Source of the DNA: Prosopocoilus inquinatus
Lineage: Eukaryota > Arthropoda > Insecta > Coleoptera > Lucanidae
Reading direction: 5' to 3'
Assembly: GCA_036172665.1 (NCBI GenBank)
Contig: JAYKNF010000013.1
Location: forward strand, 744,001-808,000
Length of the DNA: 64,000 bases
Shown here piece after piece: positions 53,150 to 64,000 of this stretch (position 1 is the stretch's first letter; every line of letters starts with the position of its first letter). The notes under the pieces are model-generated. The model saw only the letters and a program-made list of their open reading frames with translations, was not told where the DNA came from and made no database searches. Made by a program: the position numbers and the translations under genes.

Positions 53150-55544
53150 CCGGCTGTCTTACGAAAAACGCACCACGCTATAACTCTGTTATTAACACTC
53201 CGATTTTAGTAATTCAAAAACTACGTAAGACTAGTTTATAAATACTACAAAACAGTAACATTAAATATTTTTTTAATTTGTAATTTTTCCCAAGCGATAG
53301 TCAACTATTTTTTTTTAAATAGCACTACATATTTTTTTTATTCAGTTCGATAGAGAATCTTTTTCTGAATTCAACAATCTATTCAACTTGATTTTTTAGT
53401 ATCCTATAGCGAAATAATTTCGTTGTTAAAATAAAAACGAAGTGTGCGTTGAAATCCTATAAAAGCGCACGTTGCACCTATCTGTGTTCGCCTAACCTCG
53501 ACTTTTACTTAAGGAGCTATGTTCCTACTTAAATCGGCCTAAGTTAAAATGTTCTTCATTTATCATGAATGATTTGAAATTAGTTTCTACGCCCTAAAAT
53601 CCAATTAATTGCTGCTTTCTCAATTTTTTTTACTATATTTTTTTTCTGAATTCAACGATGTATTCAACTTGATTTTCTGTAGTACTACAGAGAAATAGTT
53701 TCGCTTCTTAAATAAAAATGAAGTGTTCGTTGGAACATAAAACAATGCCAAATTTTATTACATACTAAAACAGTATAACAAAATATAAATAATTAGTTAA
53801 TTATAAATATTGCTCAAAATGTCCCCCATTTTGCTGAATACATGCACTGCATTTAATATTAAATTGGGGGGTATCTCGTGACAAGTGCGAAGAATTCTCT
53901 CCCTTAAAACTTACTCGTTTTCTGGCGGTGTTAAGTAGACGCGGTCTTGAATATAACTCCATAACCAAAAATCTAGCGGTGTCATATCAGGAGAACGCAC
54001 AGTCCACCTAACTGGGCCGTATGTCCCGATCCATTTTTGGCCAAATTTTTCATTCAACCAGTTAACATTTTGCCTGGCATTATGTGGAGTAGCGCCATCC
54101 TGTTGAAAATACAGTCTATTTAATTCTGCGAGAGGTAATTCATCCAAAAAGTTGTCCAAATTGTTAGCAGCTGGTGATATTTATTCTGATCTAGGGTGCC
54201 ATTGATGAAAAAGGGCCCAATCAATCTATCACCTGAAATACCACACCATACATTTAGAGAGAATCTATGTTGTCGATTAGTTTCAACTGTAACTCTTGGG
54301 TTATGTTGACTCCAGTAACGTTGATTATTTCTGTTGAAAATGCCATTATTACTAAAAGTGCTTTCATCCGACCAAATAATATTTCTGTAAATAAGTCCAT
54401 TTTGGCGTAACATATTTAAATAAAAAATACAAAATTGTTGGCGGCGATTTGGGTCATTTTCATACAACGCTTGTACTTTCTGTGGGATATAAGGCGTAAA
54501 TTTATTTTTTTTTAAGATCTTATGGACAGTATCCTTTGATAAATGGTTGTTGTGTGCGATTTCTCTTGTTGAAGTTCTTGGATTTTCTTGAACACTAAGC
54601 AAGACATCTAATTCTACATTTTCACGAAACTGGCGTTGTTGCTTCTTAGGTTTCTTAAAAGCACCGTGATTTCTTCAATTTTGTTCAAGTCTTCTAAACT
54701 TCTGACGGTCAGGAACTTCTCTAATAGGAAAACGAATTGCGTACAGATGCTCTGCTTGACCAGAATTTTTATGGCACTCAAAATACACTTGCAGCATATC
54801 AGTTAGCTGATTGTTATCCATAATAAAATAACAGTATAATACAATAATAACAAAAGACAACAAATAACAATAAATAAAATAACAATAAATAAAGTAACAA
54901 TAAGAAAAAACGATGTGGCAAGTTAAATACTTAAGTGTTCAATGACATTTAGTGTTTTGTGCGCTGTCATAGGATTCCATGGCTTGTTTCATTTTTATTA
55001 AAAAAAGTAATTATTTTGCTATAATATTTTTAAAAGTCAGGTTAAAATAGATCGTAGAATTCATGAAAATATATTCTCAGTCAAACTGAAAGACAAAAAA
55101 TACGTGTTTCATTTGAAAAAAATAAATCATATTAAAAAAATCATAAATGAAGAACATTTTAACTTAGGGCAATTTGAGTGGGAACATAGCTCCATAACCA
55201 AAAGTCGAGGTCAGGCGAACACGGATAGCTGCAAGTGCGCTTTTATAGGATTTCAACGCACACTTTTTTTAACAACGAAATTATTTCGCTGTAGGATACT
55301 AAAAAATCAAGTTGAGTACATTGTTGAATTCAGAAAAAGATTCTCTATCGAACTGAATAAAAAAAAAATATGTAGTGCTATTTAAAAAAAAATAGTTGAC
55401 TATCGCTTGGGAAAAATTTACAAATTAAAAAAATATTGAAATGTTACCGTATTTATAAAATGGTCTTACGTAGTTTTTGAATTATTAAAATCCGATTATT
55501 AATAACAGAGCTATAGCGTGGTGCGTTTTTCGTAAGACAGCCGG
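53150..55544 (-). mobile_element. Mariner-superfamily transposon (DD41D type) with about 365-bp terminal repeats
   Basis: TA duplication (53148-53149, 55545-55546). Ends are CCGGCTGTCTTACGAAAAAC and its inverse. The inverted repeats extend to about 53515 and 55180, with moderate divergence. The transposase is on the minus strand. A further diverged terminus (GGTTGTCTTGCGAAACG) sits just outside at 53113. Confidence 0.9.
53797..54821 (-). pseudogene. Mariner-type transposase, broken
   Basis: Starts MDNNQLTDMLQVYFECHKN. An N-terminal helix-turn-helix region is followed by a second one (STREIAHNNHLSKDTVHKIL) and a DDE core: Asp in IWSDESTF, Asp in FQQDGATPHN, and Asp in SPDMTPLDFWLW. The spacing between the last two is 41 residues as counted, as in the DD41D group. 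Lesions: TGA at about 54675, a frameshift near 54140 and TAA at 53911; the frame then continues to 53797. The usual length (about 340 aa) is otherwise complete. Confidence 0.85.
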
Positions 55545-55740
55545 TATTAATAATACGATTATTCGAAAATCACGTAAAAATGGTTTATAAACGCTACAAA
55601 AAGATTGTTTTGCCAAGCGATAGACTACAATTTTCTGTTAAATATACATAATTTTCCTTCCTTATTAGTGTGCTGGTATAAAATCGCTAGAAACGTGTCC
55701 TAACAATCGTTTTTATACCGGTGTCCTGCGCCATGTACTC

Positions 55741-55913
55741 ACCCTTCTAGAATCTTTATTTATTAATCGATTAACCCGAATTTTGGAGACAATAAGTTAA
55801 ACAAAAAATGGAATTTTTCGACATACTGCTAATCGTCATAGGACTTCCGGTTTCGCCGGAAGTGATATCAACTTTCTTATTTTAAACGGAACATCCTATA
55901 AATTTTTACAATT
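55741..55913. repeat. Left arm of a distant inverted repeat around the pogo locus
   Basis: Matches 59277-59445 in inverse (TTCTAGAATCTTTATTTATT, GGAGACAATAAGTTAAAC, CATAGGACTTCCGGTTTCG, AACTTTCTTATTTTAAA). The arms are 3.4 kb apart and share their inner motif with the fold-back element at 1183-2750. Confidence 0.7.
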
Positions 55914-55961
55914 GATAATTTTGGTTTCCATGACAACGAAAAAAAAACTTTTTTATTTTTC

Positions 55962-56440
55962 AATCTAGAAAGCTATGAATCGCATTTTTTCAATCTAATG
56001 ACATTAAGTGTTTCGAGAAAATCACTCCTTTGATGGTATTTTGATTTCTTTCTTTTTAATAGAAACTCATGTATTTCTTCTTTCTAATGAAGTAAATTAG
56101 AACATTTCTTTCTGAGTACGTTGATACCAAATACATCATGTTCTCTTTGAAAGTCATTTGAAATAAAGGGAGTGTAAAATTTCAATAAGACATGCCCTAT
56201 TCTAAATTATTTTCAAAAGAAAATATCACGTATTTGGTATCGACGTACTCAGAAAAAAATGTTCTGTTGAACTAAGCTAAGAAACATTCTATCGAAAAAA
56301 AATGAGTTAAGACCTAATGAAAATTTCAAATACTGTAAAAATAAAATTAAAAAAATACCATCAAAGGAGTGATTTTCTCGAAATACTTAATGTCATTAGA
56401 TTGAAAAAATTCAATTCATAGCTTTCTAAAATACCTAAAA
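55962..56440. repeat. Fold-back repeat, about 480 bp
   Basis: 55962-56185 and 56220-56440 match in inverse: CATCAAAGGAGTGATTTTCT, AATGTCATTAGATTGAAAAA, and ATTTGGTATCGACGTACTCAG against CTGAGTACGTTGATACCAAA. No coding capacity. Confidence 0.75.
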
Positions 56441-56570
56441 TACATTAGCAAAAAAATTGTCTAATACAAGAACAGGTAAGTTGATTATTTATATCATTAT
56501 TAATGCGAGTTTCATTGTCTTAACTTATCATCTGAAATTGTAACGAGCGTTTTGTAAGTTAGATACTCTT

Positions 56571-56605
56571 AGGGATACTTTGGACAAATTGTCCAAAGTA
56601 TCCCT
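56571..56605. repeat. Near-perfect palindrome at the pogo-like element's left end
   Basis: AGGGATACTTTGGACAA, one base, then its exact inverse: 17-bp arms. The right side of the locus has GGGATACTCTGGACAA at 59049-59064, so this is likely the terminal repeat, with the left end present as a head-to-head pair. Confidence 0.6.
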
Positions 56606-56682
56606 GTACTTTCCAATGTATCCTGTATTCTCTAAGTGAATTTTGAAAAATCTATTTCTATTTATTTTTCCTAGAGTTTAAT

Positions 56683-58951
56683 ATGCCCCGAGAGTACAAG
56701 AGACGTACCACACATACTTTTCCAGAGGGTCCCCTTAAAGAAGCAGTACTATGTGTTATTAATGGAAATATGTGTATTAGGAAGAGTGCTGAAATGCATA
56801 ATGTTAAAAAATCCAGATTATGTGATTATGTTAAAAGGGCTAAAGTAGAAGGTCTTGAGAATGTATCATTTACACCAAACTTTAAAGTTAAACAAGTTTT
56901 ATCAAACGCAATGGAAAACTCTCTTGCTGAGTATTTGGTAAATTGTGCTAACATGTTTTATGGTCTCACACCTAAAGCTGTCAGAAGATTGGCTTATGAA
57001 TATGCCCGAAAAAATTCAATTGAAGTTCCACTCAGTTGGCATAATAATACTTTAGCAGAACGAGATTGGTTCTCTGGTTTTTTTGCATCGTCATCCCAAT
57101 CTATCAATAAGGACACCAGAAGCTACCAGTCTTGCAAGGATGACAAGTTTTAATAAGCAAAACATTGAACCTTGTTTTGATAAATTGGAACAGTTGTTAC
57201 GTTATGGTTTCACATTGTCACAAATCTATAATCTAGATGAAGTACAATCTATTGCTCTTCACAGTTTCCATTAAGCTGCTTATTCTTTTTTTTTTGTTTT
57301 ATAGACAGGCGTCACGACCGTGCAACGTGTTCAAAAAGTGGTGGGAAAAAAAGGACAACATCAAATTGGTCAGGTTACTTCCAGGGGGAGAGGTGAACTC
57401 ATTACTCAAGTAGGCATAATTTGTGCTAATGGTACGGCTTTGCCACCTATTTGGGTATTCCCAAGACAACGCTATGATGAAAAAAAAATGATGCATGGTT
57501 TATCTCAGACAGGAGCTTTAGGACTGGTTCATAAATCCGGTTGGATAACCTGTGAGAACTTTGTTTTGAAGGATGAACATATAAAATAGCGACATCTTAC
57601 TATCGCTTTTTGACCTGACATTGCAGTAGGATAGACAAATTGAAGCGGGATTTGCTCCTAATAAGTCCCCCATGCAAGGCGGCCATGCTTGCTGTCAAAG
57701 CATAATGAAACAGCTGTCCAGAGGCTGCTCGAGGTTCTCACTGCAATCAAAAACGATTTGCACAAAACTTTTCTAAAATTTGTTCTGAAGGTTCTGAAGC
57801 ATTTCACGAAAAACACTCACTGTAGTTTGGAAAACTAAAAAAAAATTATTGATATTAGATAATCATGAATCACATATATCACTGCCATCAATTGAATACT
57901 GCAGATCCAATGGAATAGTTGCCACCACATACTTCGAATAAGACCCAGCCATTAGACCGGACAGTATTTGGTCCATTCAAAAATTTTTTTAATCAAGGGG
58001 CTGATGCTTGGATGTTATCAAATCCCGGCCGAACATTGAGTATTTACGATCTACCACAGTTATGTTCAAGTGCTTGGGATCGAGCAGCTACTCCAGTGAA
58101 CATCAAGTCAGGATTCCGATGCACAGATATCTGGCCCATTGACAAGAACGTTTTTTCAGAGCAAGATTATTTATCATCCTCTGTAACGGATCGCGTACCG
58201 CATCAAGATACGATGATGCTGATCAGATGATGCTGAAACTACTCCAGCTACTCTACTATCCATAAATCCACTGACTGCTGCTATAGCCGTGATTTTGGAG
58301 GCTGCTACAGTAGCAGAGACATCTACATCGTCCACAAAGCTGCAAAGTTCCAATCAGTCAACCTCAAAAGAAGACAGCTTCATAAGTCCAGAGGTAATAC
58401 TACCGTATCCAAAGGCGGCCCCAAGGAAAGCAACGACACGTGGGAGACCCAAGAAAAAATCTATCATTGCAACTGACACCCCTGAAAAAGACGCCATTGT
58501 AGTTATCAAAATGAAAAAAGTCGCAAAACCTGATGTCAAAAGAATAAAGAGAAAGATAGTAGATACTTCATCGGAAAGTGAAGATGAAGTATTTATTGCT
58601 AAAGACAGTAGTGATGATGACGAAATATTTGCAGATCCTGGTGAAGATAATGAAAATGATGTTAAAAAATTGAATCTTGGAAACTATGCTGTCATAAAAG
58701 TCCATAGAAAAAAATTACAAGATAGCAGGCACTTTATAGCCAAGATCACAGAGAAATTTTTAACAGGATATGAAGTGCAGTTTTATAAAAGGCACTTTCC
58801 TTCATATCGATTTAAGGAAACAAACGAAGTATGTTCTGTACCTTTTGAAGATCTCAGAACTAAATTGCCACAGCCTCTACAAGATAAACGATCTAGATAT
58901 TTGAACATGACATATTTTAACCAGAACTTGGAAGAATATAGTTTGTTGTAA
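56683..58951 (+). pseudogene. Pogo/Tigger-like transposase (DDE_1), split by a hammerhead repeat
   Basis: Starts MPREYKRRTTHTFPEG with a Psq-type HTH (ALMKEAV-like region, KSAEMHNVKKSRLCDYVKR), then a CENP-B-like region. The first catalytic Asp is in the NLDETG motif, formed across a 63-nt GT-AG intron (57242-57304). After it come PPIWVFPRQR and SGWITCENF. The hammerhead-derived insert (57573-57778) follows. After that come a degraded LDNHESH-type region (second Asp, about 57860), PLDRTVFGPFKN (third Asp, about 57952) and a basic C-terminal extension (PRKATTRGRPKKK). Lesions: a frameshift near 57080, a stop near 57917 and a break at about 58228. Unlikely to be active. Confidence 0.8.
57573..57778. 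mobile_element. Rearranged hammerhead-repeat insert in the pogo gene
   Basis: Flanked by a 13-bp direct repeat with one mismatch (TTTGTTTTGAAGG / TTTGTTCTGAAGG, 57560-57572 and 57779-57791). The left two-thirds are in minus orientation (GCGACATCTTACTATCGC to CATAAT). The right third switches to the plus-strand 3' half of the ribozyme at the shared GAAA (57717-57720). The CTGAAGA half is absent, so it cannot self-cleave in cis. Confidence 0.75.
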
Positions 58952-59276
58952 ATTTAGATTATTATTATTTGTTATTATTTGTTATATTTCATCAATTCAA
59001 AAGTGATATTGATATTTTAAAATATTGGCCAACCTATCCCCCGTTGCGGGGATACTCTGGACAAAAGTTTCTTTCCACGAAATATTTTTTTGTAGTAATA
59101 AAAATTTATTAACGTTAAAAATAAAAAGACAAAGAATTATGATTTTGTATTCCAATCTACCAGCCGCTTACCGTAAACTACCGTGACAAAATTTATCAAC
59201 AAAACAGAAGTGTCCAAACCATCCCCGCTCTCCCCTACGTATTCAGACTCATAATGATCCATAAATATCAAATATG

Positions 59277-59457
59277 TAAAATATGTAGGGTGTTCCATTT
59301 AAAATAAGAAAGTTGATATCACTTCCGACGAAACCGAAGTCCTATGACGACTAGCATCAAAAAAATTCATTTTTTGTTTAATTTATTGTCTCCAAAATTC
59401 AGGTTAATGGATTAACAAATAAAGATTCTAGAAGGCTGAGCACATGGCGCGGAACAC
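59277..59457. repeat. Right arm of the inverted repeat around the pogo locus
   Basis: Inverse partner of 55741-55913; see there. Confidence 0.7.
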
Positions 59458-59459
59458 GC

Positions 59460-59660
59460 GGTTTAACCGGTTTAGTAACATCCGTGACATATTAGGCATG
59501 GCGTTAGTAATATTGGTTTAAACAGTTGACGCACGTATTTAATGTTAATTTAATGCTACCAATCTCGACTGTTTAAATGGTCTTGACTCTGTTCGCGTTG
59601 TGTATGCTCATTCTCATTACAGAGATATAGAGGAGGGGAGAATTCGCTTCGACGAGTGCG
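59460..59660. repeat. Left arm of a 3.4-kb inverted repeat around the THAP remnant
   Basis: GGCATGGCGTTAGTAATA, the ATCTCGACTGT block and AGATATAGAGGAGGGGAGAA recur in inverse at 62365-62415 and 62760-62925. The right arm is split by a 335-bp hairpin MITE. Confidence 0.65.
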
Positions 59661-59889
59661 CATCCAAATTTACGACAAATCTATGGAAGCCGCCATTTTG
59701 ACGTTCGCGTATTAAATACGACCGCCGCAGGTGCTTTATATACGGCGTTATACGATATATCAGAGCGTGTTGTGGTTATGAGGTTATGACATGTTGTTTT
59801 TCAGTGGAGTTGTTTTGTATTATAATCTGTGAGTTTTGTGTGGTTTTTATATTTTATGGGACTATTCGATAATTTATATCTACTACAAG

Positions 59890-60187
59890 ATGTCTTGTTC
59901 TGTACCAGGATTTTCAAACATTCGAAGATTTAAGTCCGAAGGTATTTCTTTTCGCACGTAAGTTGTTATTTGTACCCATGCAGCAGGGATTATTTAAAAG
60001 CATGTACTAAAGAATCATTATTGGTACAATTGTTTCAGATTTTTTCGAGGTGAATTAGTGAGAAAGTGGTTGCAAGTTCTCGAAAAAGATATTGAACGTG
60101 AGCTTGGACAAGAAACAAATTCATTTGTTCTCAACATTTTAGTCCCGAAGATTTTATTGCTAAAGGTGATCAAAGCGTTCTTTTAGT
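59890..60187 (+). pseudogene. THAP-domain exons, broken
   Basis: ATG at 59890 gives MSCSVPGFSNIRRFKSEGISF, matching the start of THAP zinc fingers, although the second zinc Cys position is Phe. A GT-AG intron (59958-60038) joins in phase to a segment with VRKWLQVLEKD. After a one-base shift, the sequence near 60130 reads CSQHFSPEDF, the THAP C-terminal signature. THAP domains bind DNA in P-element-type transposases and host factors; which of these it was cannot be told. Confidence 0.6.
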
Positions 60188-60533
60188 CAGATGCAGTACC
60201 GTTTGTTACAAGTAGTAGTCAATAAAATCAGCGAACAAATCAGTACATAATTACAGGTGAGATTTAAATCTAAAAATGAAATACAGTGTTTTCAGTTTAT
60301 TATAATTTTTAGTGTACGTCCGGAGAAAATAAAAACTAAATATACGATTGTAAAAAAGAAACATCTCCAGAACCAACAAAAATTGTACCAAGCCAAGAGA
60401 ATTTATTTAGCTTTTTAAGTACAAATTCTGTTTTCTCCGTAATTGTACAAATTCTGTTTTCTCCGCAATTGTACATTTAATATACAATAGGTTAATTGTG
60501 TATGTACTGAATATAGGTAGATTTTTATAAAAA

Positions 60534-60601
60534 TTTTTGTGCAAATCGTTTTACTGCAATGTTAGGTCAAAAAGCGATAGTAAGATGTCGCTATTTTATA
60601 T
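60534..60601 (-). mobile_element. Short hammerhead-repeat fragment without ribozyme core
   Basis: About 68 bp holding only the outer blocks (TTTTTGTGCAAATCG and GCGATAGTAAGATG). It is flanked by the 12-bp direct repeat GTAGATTTTTAT. The ribozyme core is missing, perhaps an RNA-level deletion before insertion. Confidence 0.65.
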
Positions 60602-61010
60602 GTAGATTTTTATGTTATATTACCTTTGTAGTTCATTTTGTTAATGATTTATTACTATTCAATAAATACTGCAAATCCATTTTTTTCTATGGTGAGTAAT
60701 TTTATACGGTATATTTATCAGATCTTGCATTAAAATAACTATTATTTCACATACACTGGCACAAGACAGAAATATTTTAACTTTAAACTTCCGTAATGTA
60801 ATATTAATTCAGAGTTGTTTTATTGTACTGTAACTTTTTTTTCTGATATGTTTCTTACGAAATCGTAATTTTTTAGAATGCAAATCAAGTCTGTTGATAA
60901 GGTGTACTTTCATTTCTGTCTAAATGTGAGTAGTGCGTCTACTTAATTTTAACAGGCGAATTCTTTTATTTAAATTTCCCACAAAATAGAGCGTCAAAAT
61001 GGCGATATTC

Positions 61011-62344
61011 ATGGCCGGTTTCACAAAGCTTTGTTAAAGCGTTGATTAACTAATCAACCGTTAAGTTTAATCATTGTTAAAAATTTGATGCTGTTTCACA
61101 AAACAAAAAACTATTATGTTAATCTCTGATTAACTAATTGGAGTTTACGTTTGGCAACATCGAAAAATTGCCACTTTGACACCGCTTTAAAGTAATCTGC
61201 CGTCATGGCGTCAGGCCTGCAATCAGGTAGTGCGAGGTTAGAAACTCAAAATAAATACATACATCTTAAATTCTTCGCATTAGTGCAGTTAATGATTTTT
61301 AAAAATGAAAAAGGAAAAGAGAAAGGGAGGAAGGAAACTTTAGTGCAGTTGAATTACTTGAACATATGTGTATGGCAGACACATTTTCTGTTGTGGTACA
61401 GCTCAACGGGATTACCATCAGGTGAAATAATTTTAACATGGGGTACAATATGTAGTGCCAATGACATGAGAAAAGCGTAATGTTAACTTGTAGAGCTTCT
61501 TCTATTGGCAATTTAATTAACTGTTTGCTTTGCCTTGCAATAAAATGAATGACACGATGAATTATTCTACGTATCAATGGTTTCTGAAAGTATAGGGAAT
61601 CAGCTGTTGAAATATTTCAGTGGATAATAAGGTAAGTTTATCAGCAACTGATTTGTACCATAAAATAAATTTATTTTTGCTTGTTGCAGGTTCTAGTCAG
61701 GTTCTAGTGTGGGACCAAAGAGTTCCATAACTCCTTTGGAAAAGCGATACGTTAAATTCAGTATCATCCAAATCATTAAAAGGATTATTTCTGTCTCTTA
61801 TAAAATGAATTCTACCTTAAGGAGGCATTTCTTTATCGTCAGAGAAGAAAGTGAGATTGCAGACATTTTGAAATAATTTCGAATTGTTTGTTCTTGAAAA
61901 TAATTTCCGAAATAGTGTCGTAAAAATTAATCAATAAACCAAGTGAGTAAAAAGAACAGAAATGTCATTATTTTTAATATTTAAGGTATGTTACATTTTT
62001 AAATAAAATTATAATTATTTTTTAGATATATGTGAGGAATTTTTATATCAAAAAAGCTTGATAATAACTATGGAAAATTCACTCGTTACTTTTTAATCGC
62101 TGGAATTCTATCGATTAATCTAACGCCTGATTAGACAGAAGTAAACGAAGCGTTATCTCTTAATCGAGCTTTGTGAAACACTTAACGGAGCATTAAGACT
62201 ATTTAACGACCGATTAGAGAGCGAGCCGTTTAGTAATCATCGTTAAGTTAATCATCGTTAAATGCGGTTGTTTTCCTATTTAATCATTCGTTACAGAGTT
62301 AATCGGAACTTAAATATTTGACGAAGCTTTGTGAAACCGGCCAT
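61011..62344 (-). mobile_element. Degenerate PIF/Harbinger-like element
   Basis: Terminal inverted repeats GGCCGGTTTCACAAAGCTT (61013 and, inverse, to 62342), with further subterminal GATTAA-rich matching. Within it, the minus strand at about 61370-61580 has HARBI1-like traces (HVKIISPDG and ELYHNRK in one frame). No clear 3-bp target duplication was seen. Confidence 0.6.
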
Positions 62345-62423
62345 CAATCTTGGTTAGTTCGCGCAGGTCGACGCGAATTCTCCCCTCCTCTATATCTCTG
62401 GCTCATTATAGTTGCACACTTTC

Positions 62424-62760
62424 TGTTTTATTCACTGATAGTTGGCAATGCAGTTAGCTGTTATAAATAACATCTGTCAAGTAGTACGTGTAAACGAAGC
62501 TCACAAACCGGCGTTACTAACAACCGACGTTAATAACACAAGTCTTAAAAGTTTGTGCAAACGCAATCATTGATACTGCAAAAATCAAATAAAAAAATTA
62601 TTTGCATTTTTTTTTTAATTACAACTCTAATGACAATTTTACAACTTTTAAAGTCGGTTGTTAGTAACGCTGGTTTGTGAGCTTCATTTACACGTACTAC
62701 TGACAGTTGTTATTTACAACAGCTGACTGCATTACCAACTGCCAGTGAATAAAACAATAA
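62424..62760. repeat. Hairpin MITE, about 335 bp
   Basis: TTTTATTCACTGATAGTTGG at the left and CCAACTGCCAGTGAATAAAA at the right, with matching ACGTGTAAACGAAGC/GCTTCATTTACACGT and GTTAGTAACGC blocks. Arms about 115 bp. Confidence 0.75.
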
Positions 62761-62925
62761 GTACACCATAACCATTTAGACAGTCGAGGTTAGTACCTGG
62801 TAGCAACATCAACCACGGCCGCAAACTGTTTACATAAACTACAAAACCGTTATTACTAACGCCATGCCTGATATGTCAAAAATGTAAGGTTACTAAATCG
62901 GTTTTATAACAACGGTTGTTATGAC

Positions 62926-64000
62926 CCATTTACACAAATTTTCACGCCAGTGTTACCAACAACGGTTTTCATAACACCGGCCTTTCCCAATCGAAAGCAT
63001 TTTAGCGTTGATTGAGATATTTACTGGAAGATGCCCAACCTCCTTGTATAAGTGCGTGCACCACATCCCCCTTACGTCCTACCGCCCTTGTCCGAAACTT
63101 ATAACGCTGTACAGTAACGACCCCGGGCGTCAAGTAAATAAATTTCAAGCGTTGGGTTACAGCTCTATAGGTTTTACTCCAAAATAAGTTTGAGAAATAT
63201 GGTTCGTCCATGTTTAAACGTCGGCGGTGGTCGGGGTACAAAAATCTGGCGTACGCGCACGTTTGTACGTGCGGTAGTTTAATAATTTTAAAAATCCTAA
63301 GTGTAAATACCTACTTATTCTAAAATTTTAGTAATCGTAACATTTTCATCAAGAGATATTTTTATATTAGTGAAAGTGAATGATAGGGCTTATCTAAGCA
63401 TAAGCAAAATAATAAAATTTAATATTTTTTTATAGAATTCATTTGCCGCAGACAAGCAGTTACAATAGCTTGGCAGGCAATTTTTTTATTAGTTCTTGTA
63501 CGCACTAATTTTATTTTTAATTAAGCTGTTCACGTCAAACAAATAAAAGTAATGCTAGCTTACTATTAATTAGCTATTTAAATTATTTTTTTTTAAATTA
63601 CGTTCCACGCGATAAACATCGAGAATGAAATCAAACGAGAAACTTCAAATTTAATTCTGCACAGAATTTTTTTACCACCGACGCGATGACTAAACGCAAG
63701 TTGAAATATTCTTTCCTTACGAAATCATACCAGAATCTTTGAGAGAAATTCCTTCTCTCAACGTTATAATTCACATTACAGTGAAATTATAAACTTATAA
63801 CTCTTATAAGCAAACACCCGAAGTTGTTTAAATTAATAAATAAATAAATATATATTTATTGGCTCGTTAAAAAAATTACTTTAAAAATTGTATACAGATA
63901 TTCGTTAAAAAACATTTTCTAGAATATAAAAAAAATTTTACTTTTAGTTTGATGATAGTATTCTAATTTTTCTACGAGGAATTTTCTTTTCTTTAAATTT
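62926..64000. other. Right flank, nothing recognised
   Basis: A G+C-richer patch at 63000-63260 (one open minus-strand frame of 79 codons, no domain), then A+T-rich DNA. No gene or repeat could be supported. Confidence 0.35.

Noticed and set aside
63002..63241. 79-residue minus-strand frame in a G+C-richer patch
   Set aside because: No family recognised and no neighbouring exon with matching phase found.

Overview
The window is A+T-rich arthropod, probably insect, nuclear DNA made almost entirely of transposable elements. The evidence is short GT-AG introns (54-63 nt), a TATA plus TCAGTT initiator core promoter, and transposase families common in insects. No host gene could be established.

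The core (3005-43889) is a Polinton/Maverick nested inside a second Polinton of the same family. Polinton B (14537-36111) has terminal inverted repeats and a 6-bp CATATT target duplication. It lies in opposite orientation inside Polinton A, whose halves are 3005-14536 and 36112-43889. B carries a near-complete gene set on the + strand: an unknown first gene, a PLA2-like/core protein, adenain-like protease, penton (PX), major capsid protein (PY), several unknown genes, packaging ATPase, a DUF8207-like protein and integrase. DNA polymerase B converges on it from the - strand. Nearly every gene has one or two disabling lesions. A has the same layout reversed but has lost its ATPase-to-29.4-kb module and its PLA2 domain. 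An intact gypsy retrotransposon with identical 109-bp LTRs (8615-13033) splits A's integrase.

Three features of this core look new. (1) A repeat family inserted in both Polintons and in a pogo gene carries a full hammerhead self-cleaving ribozyme core; two copies stand in tandem at 312-bp spacing, an architecture like retrozymes or Penelope-type terminal repeats. (2) The Polinton protease has no usable ATG. It lies in the -1 frame of the PLA2/core gene behind a canonical slippery heptamer next to that gene's stop codon, and the second copy has another canonical heptamer there. (3) The subterminal DNA of B is a dense array of the nuclear-receptor half-site TCAAGGTCA at about 11-bp spacing.

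Outside the Polintons, the left flank (1-3004) holds a probable solo LTR and a fold-back element. The right flank (43890-64000) holds a Tc1-like MITE, small hairpin MITEs, a complete but dead DD41D-type mariner (53150-55544), a broken intron-containing pogo/Tigger gene (56683-58951) split by a ribozyme repeat, a THAP-domain remnant, and a degenerate PIF/Harbinger element. Long stretches at 44212-49976 and 63000-64000 show nothing that could be supported beyond local duplications.
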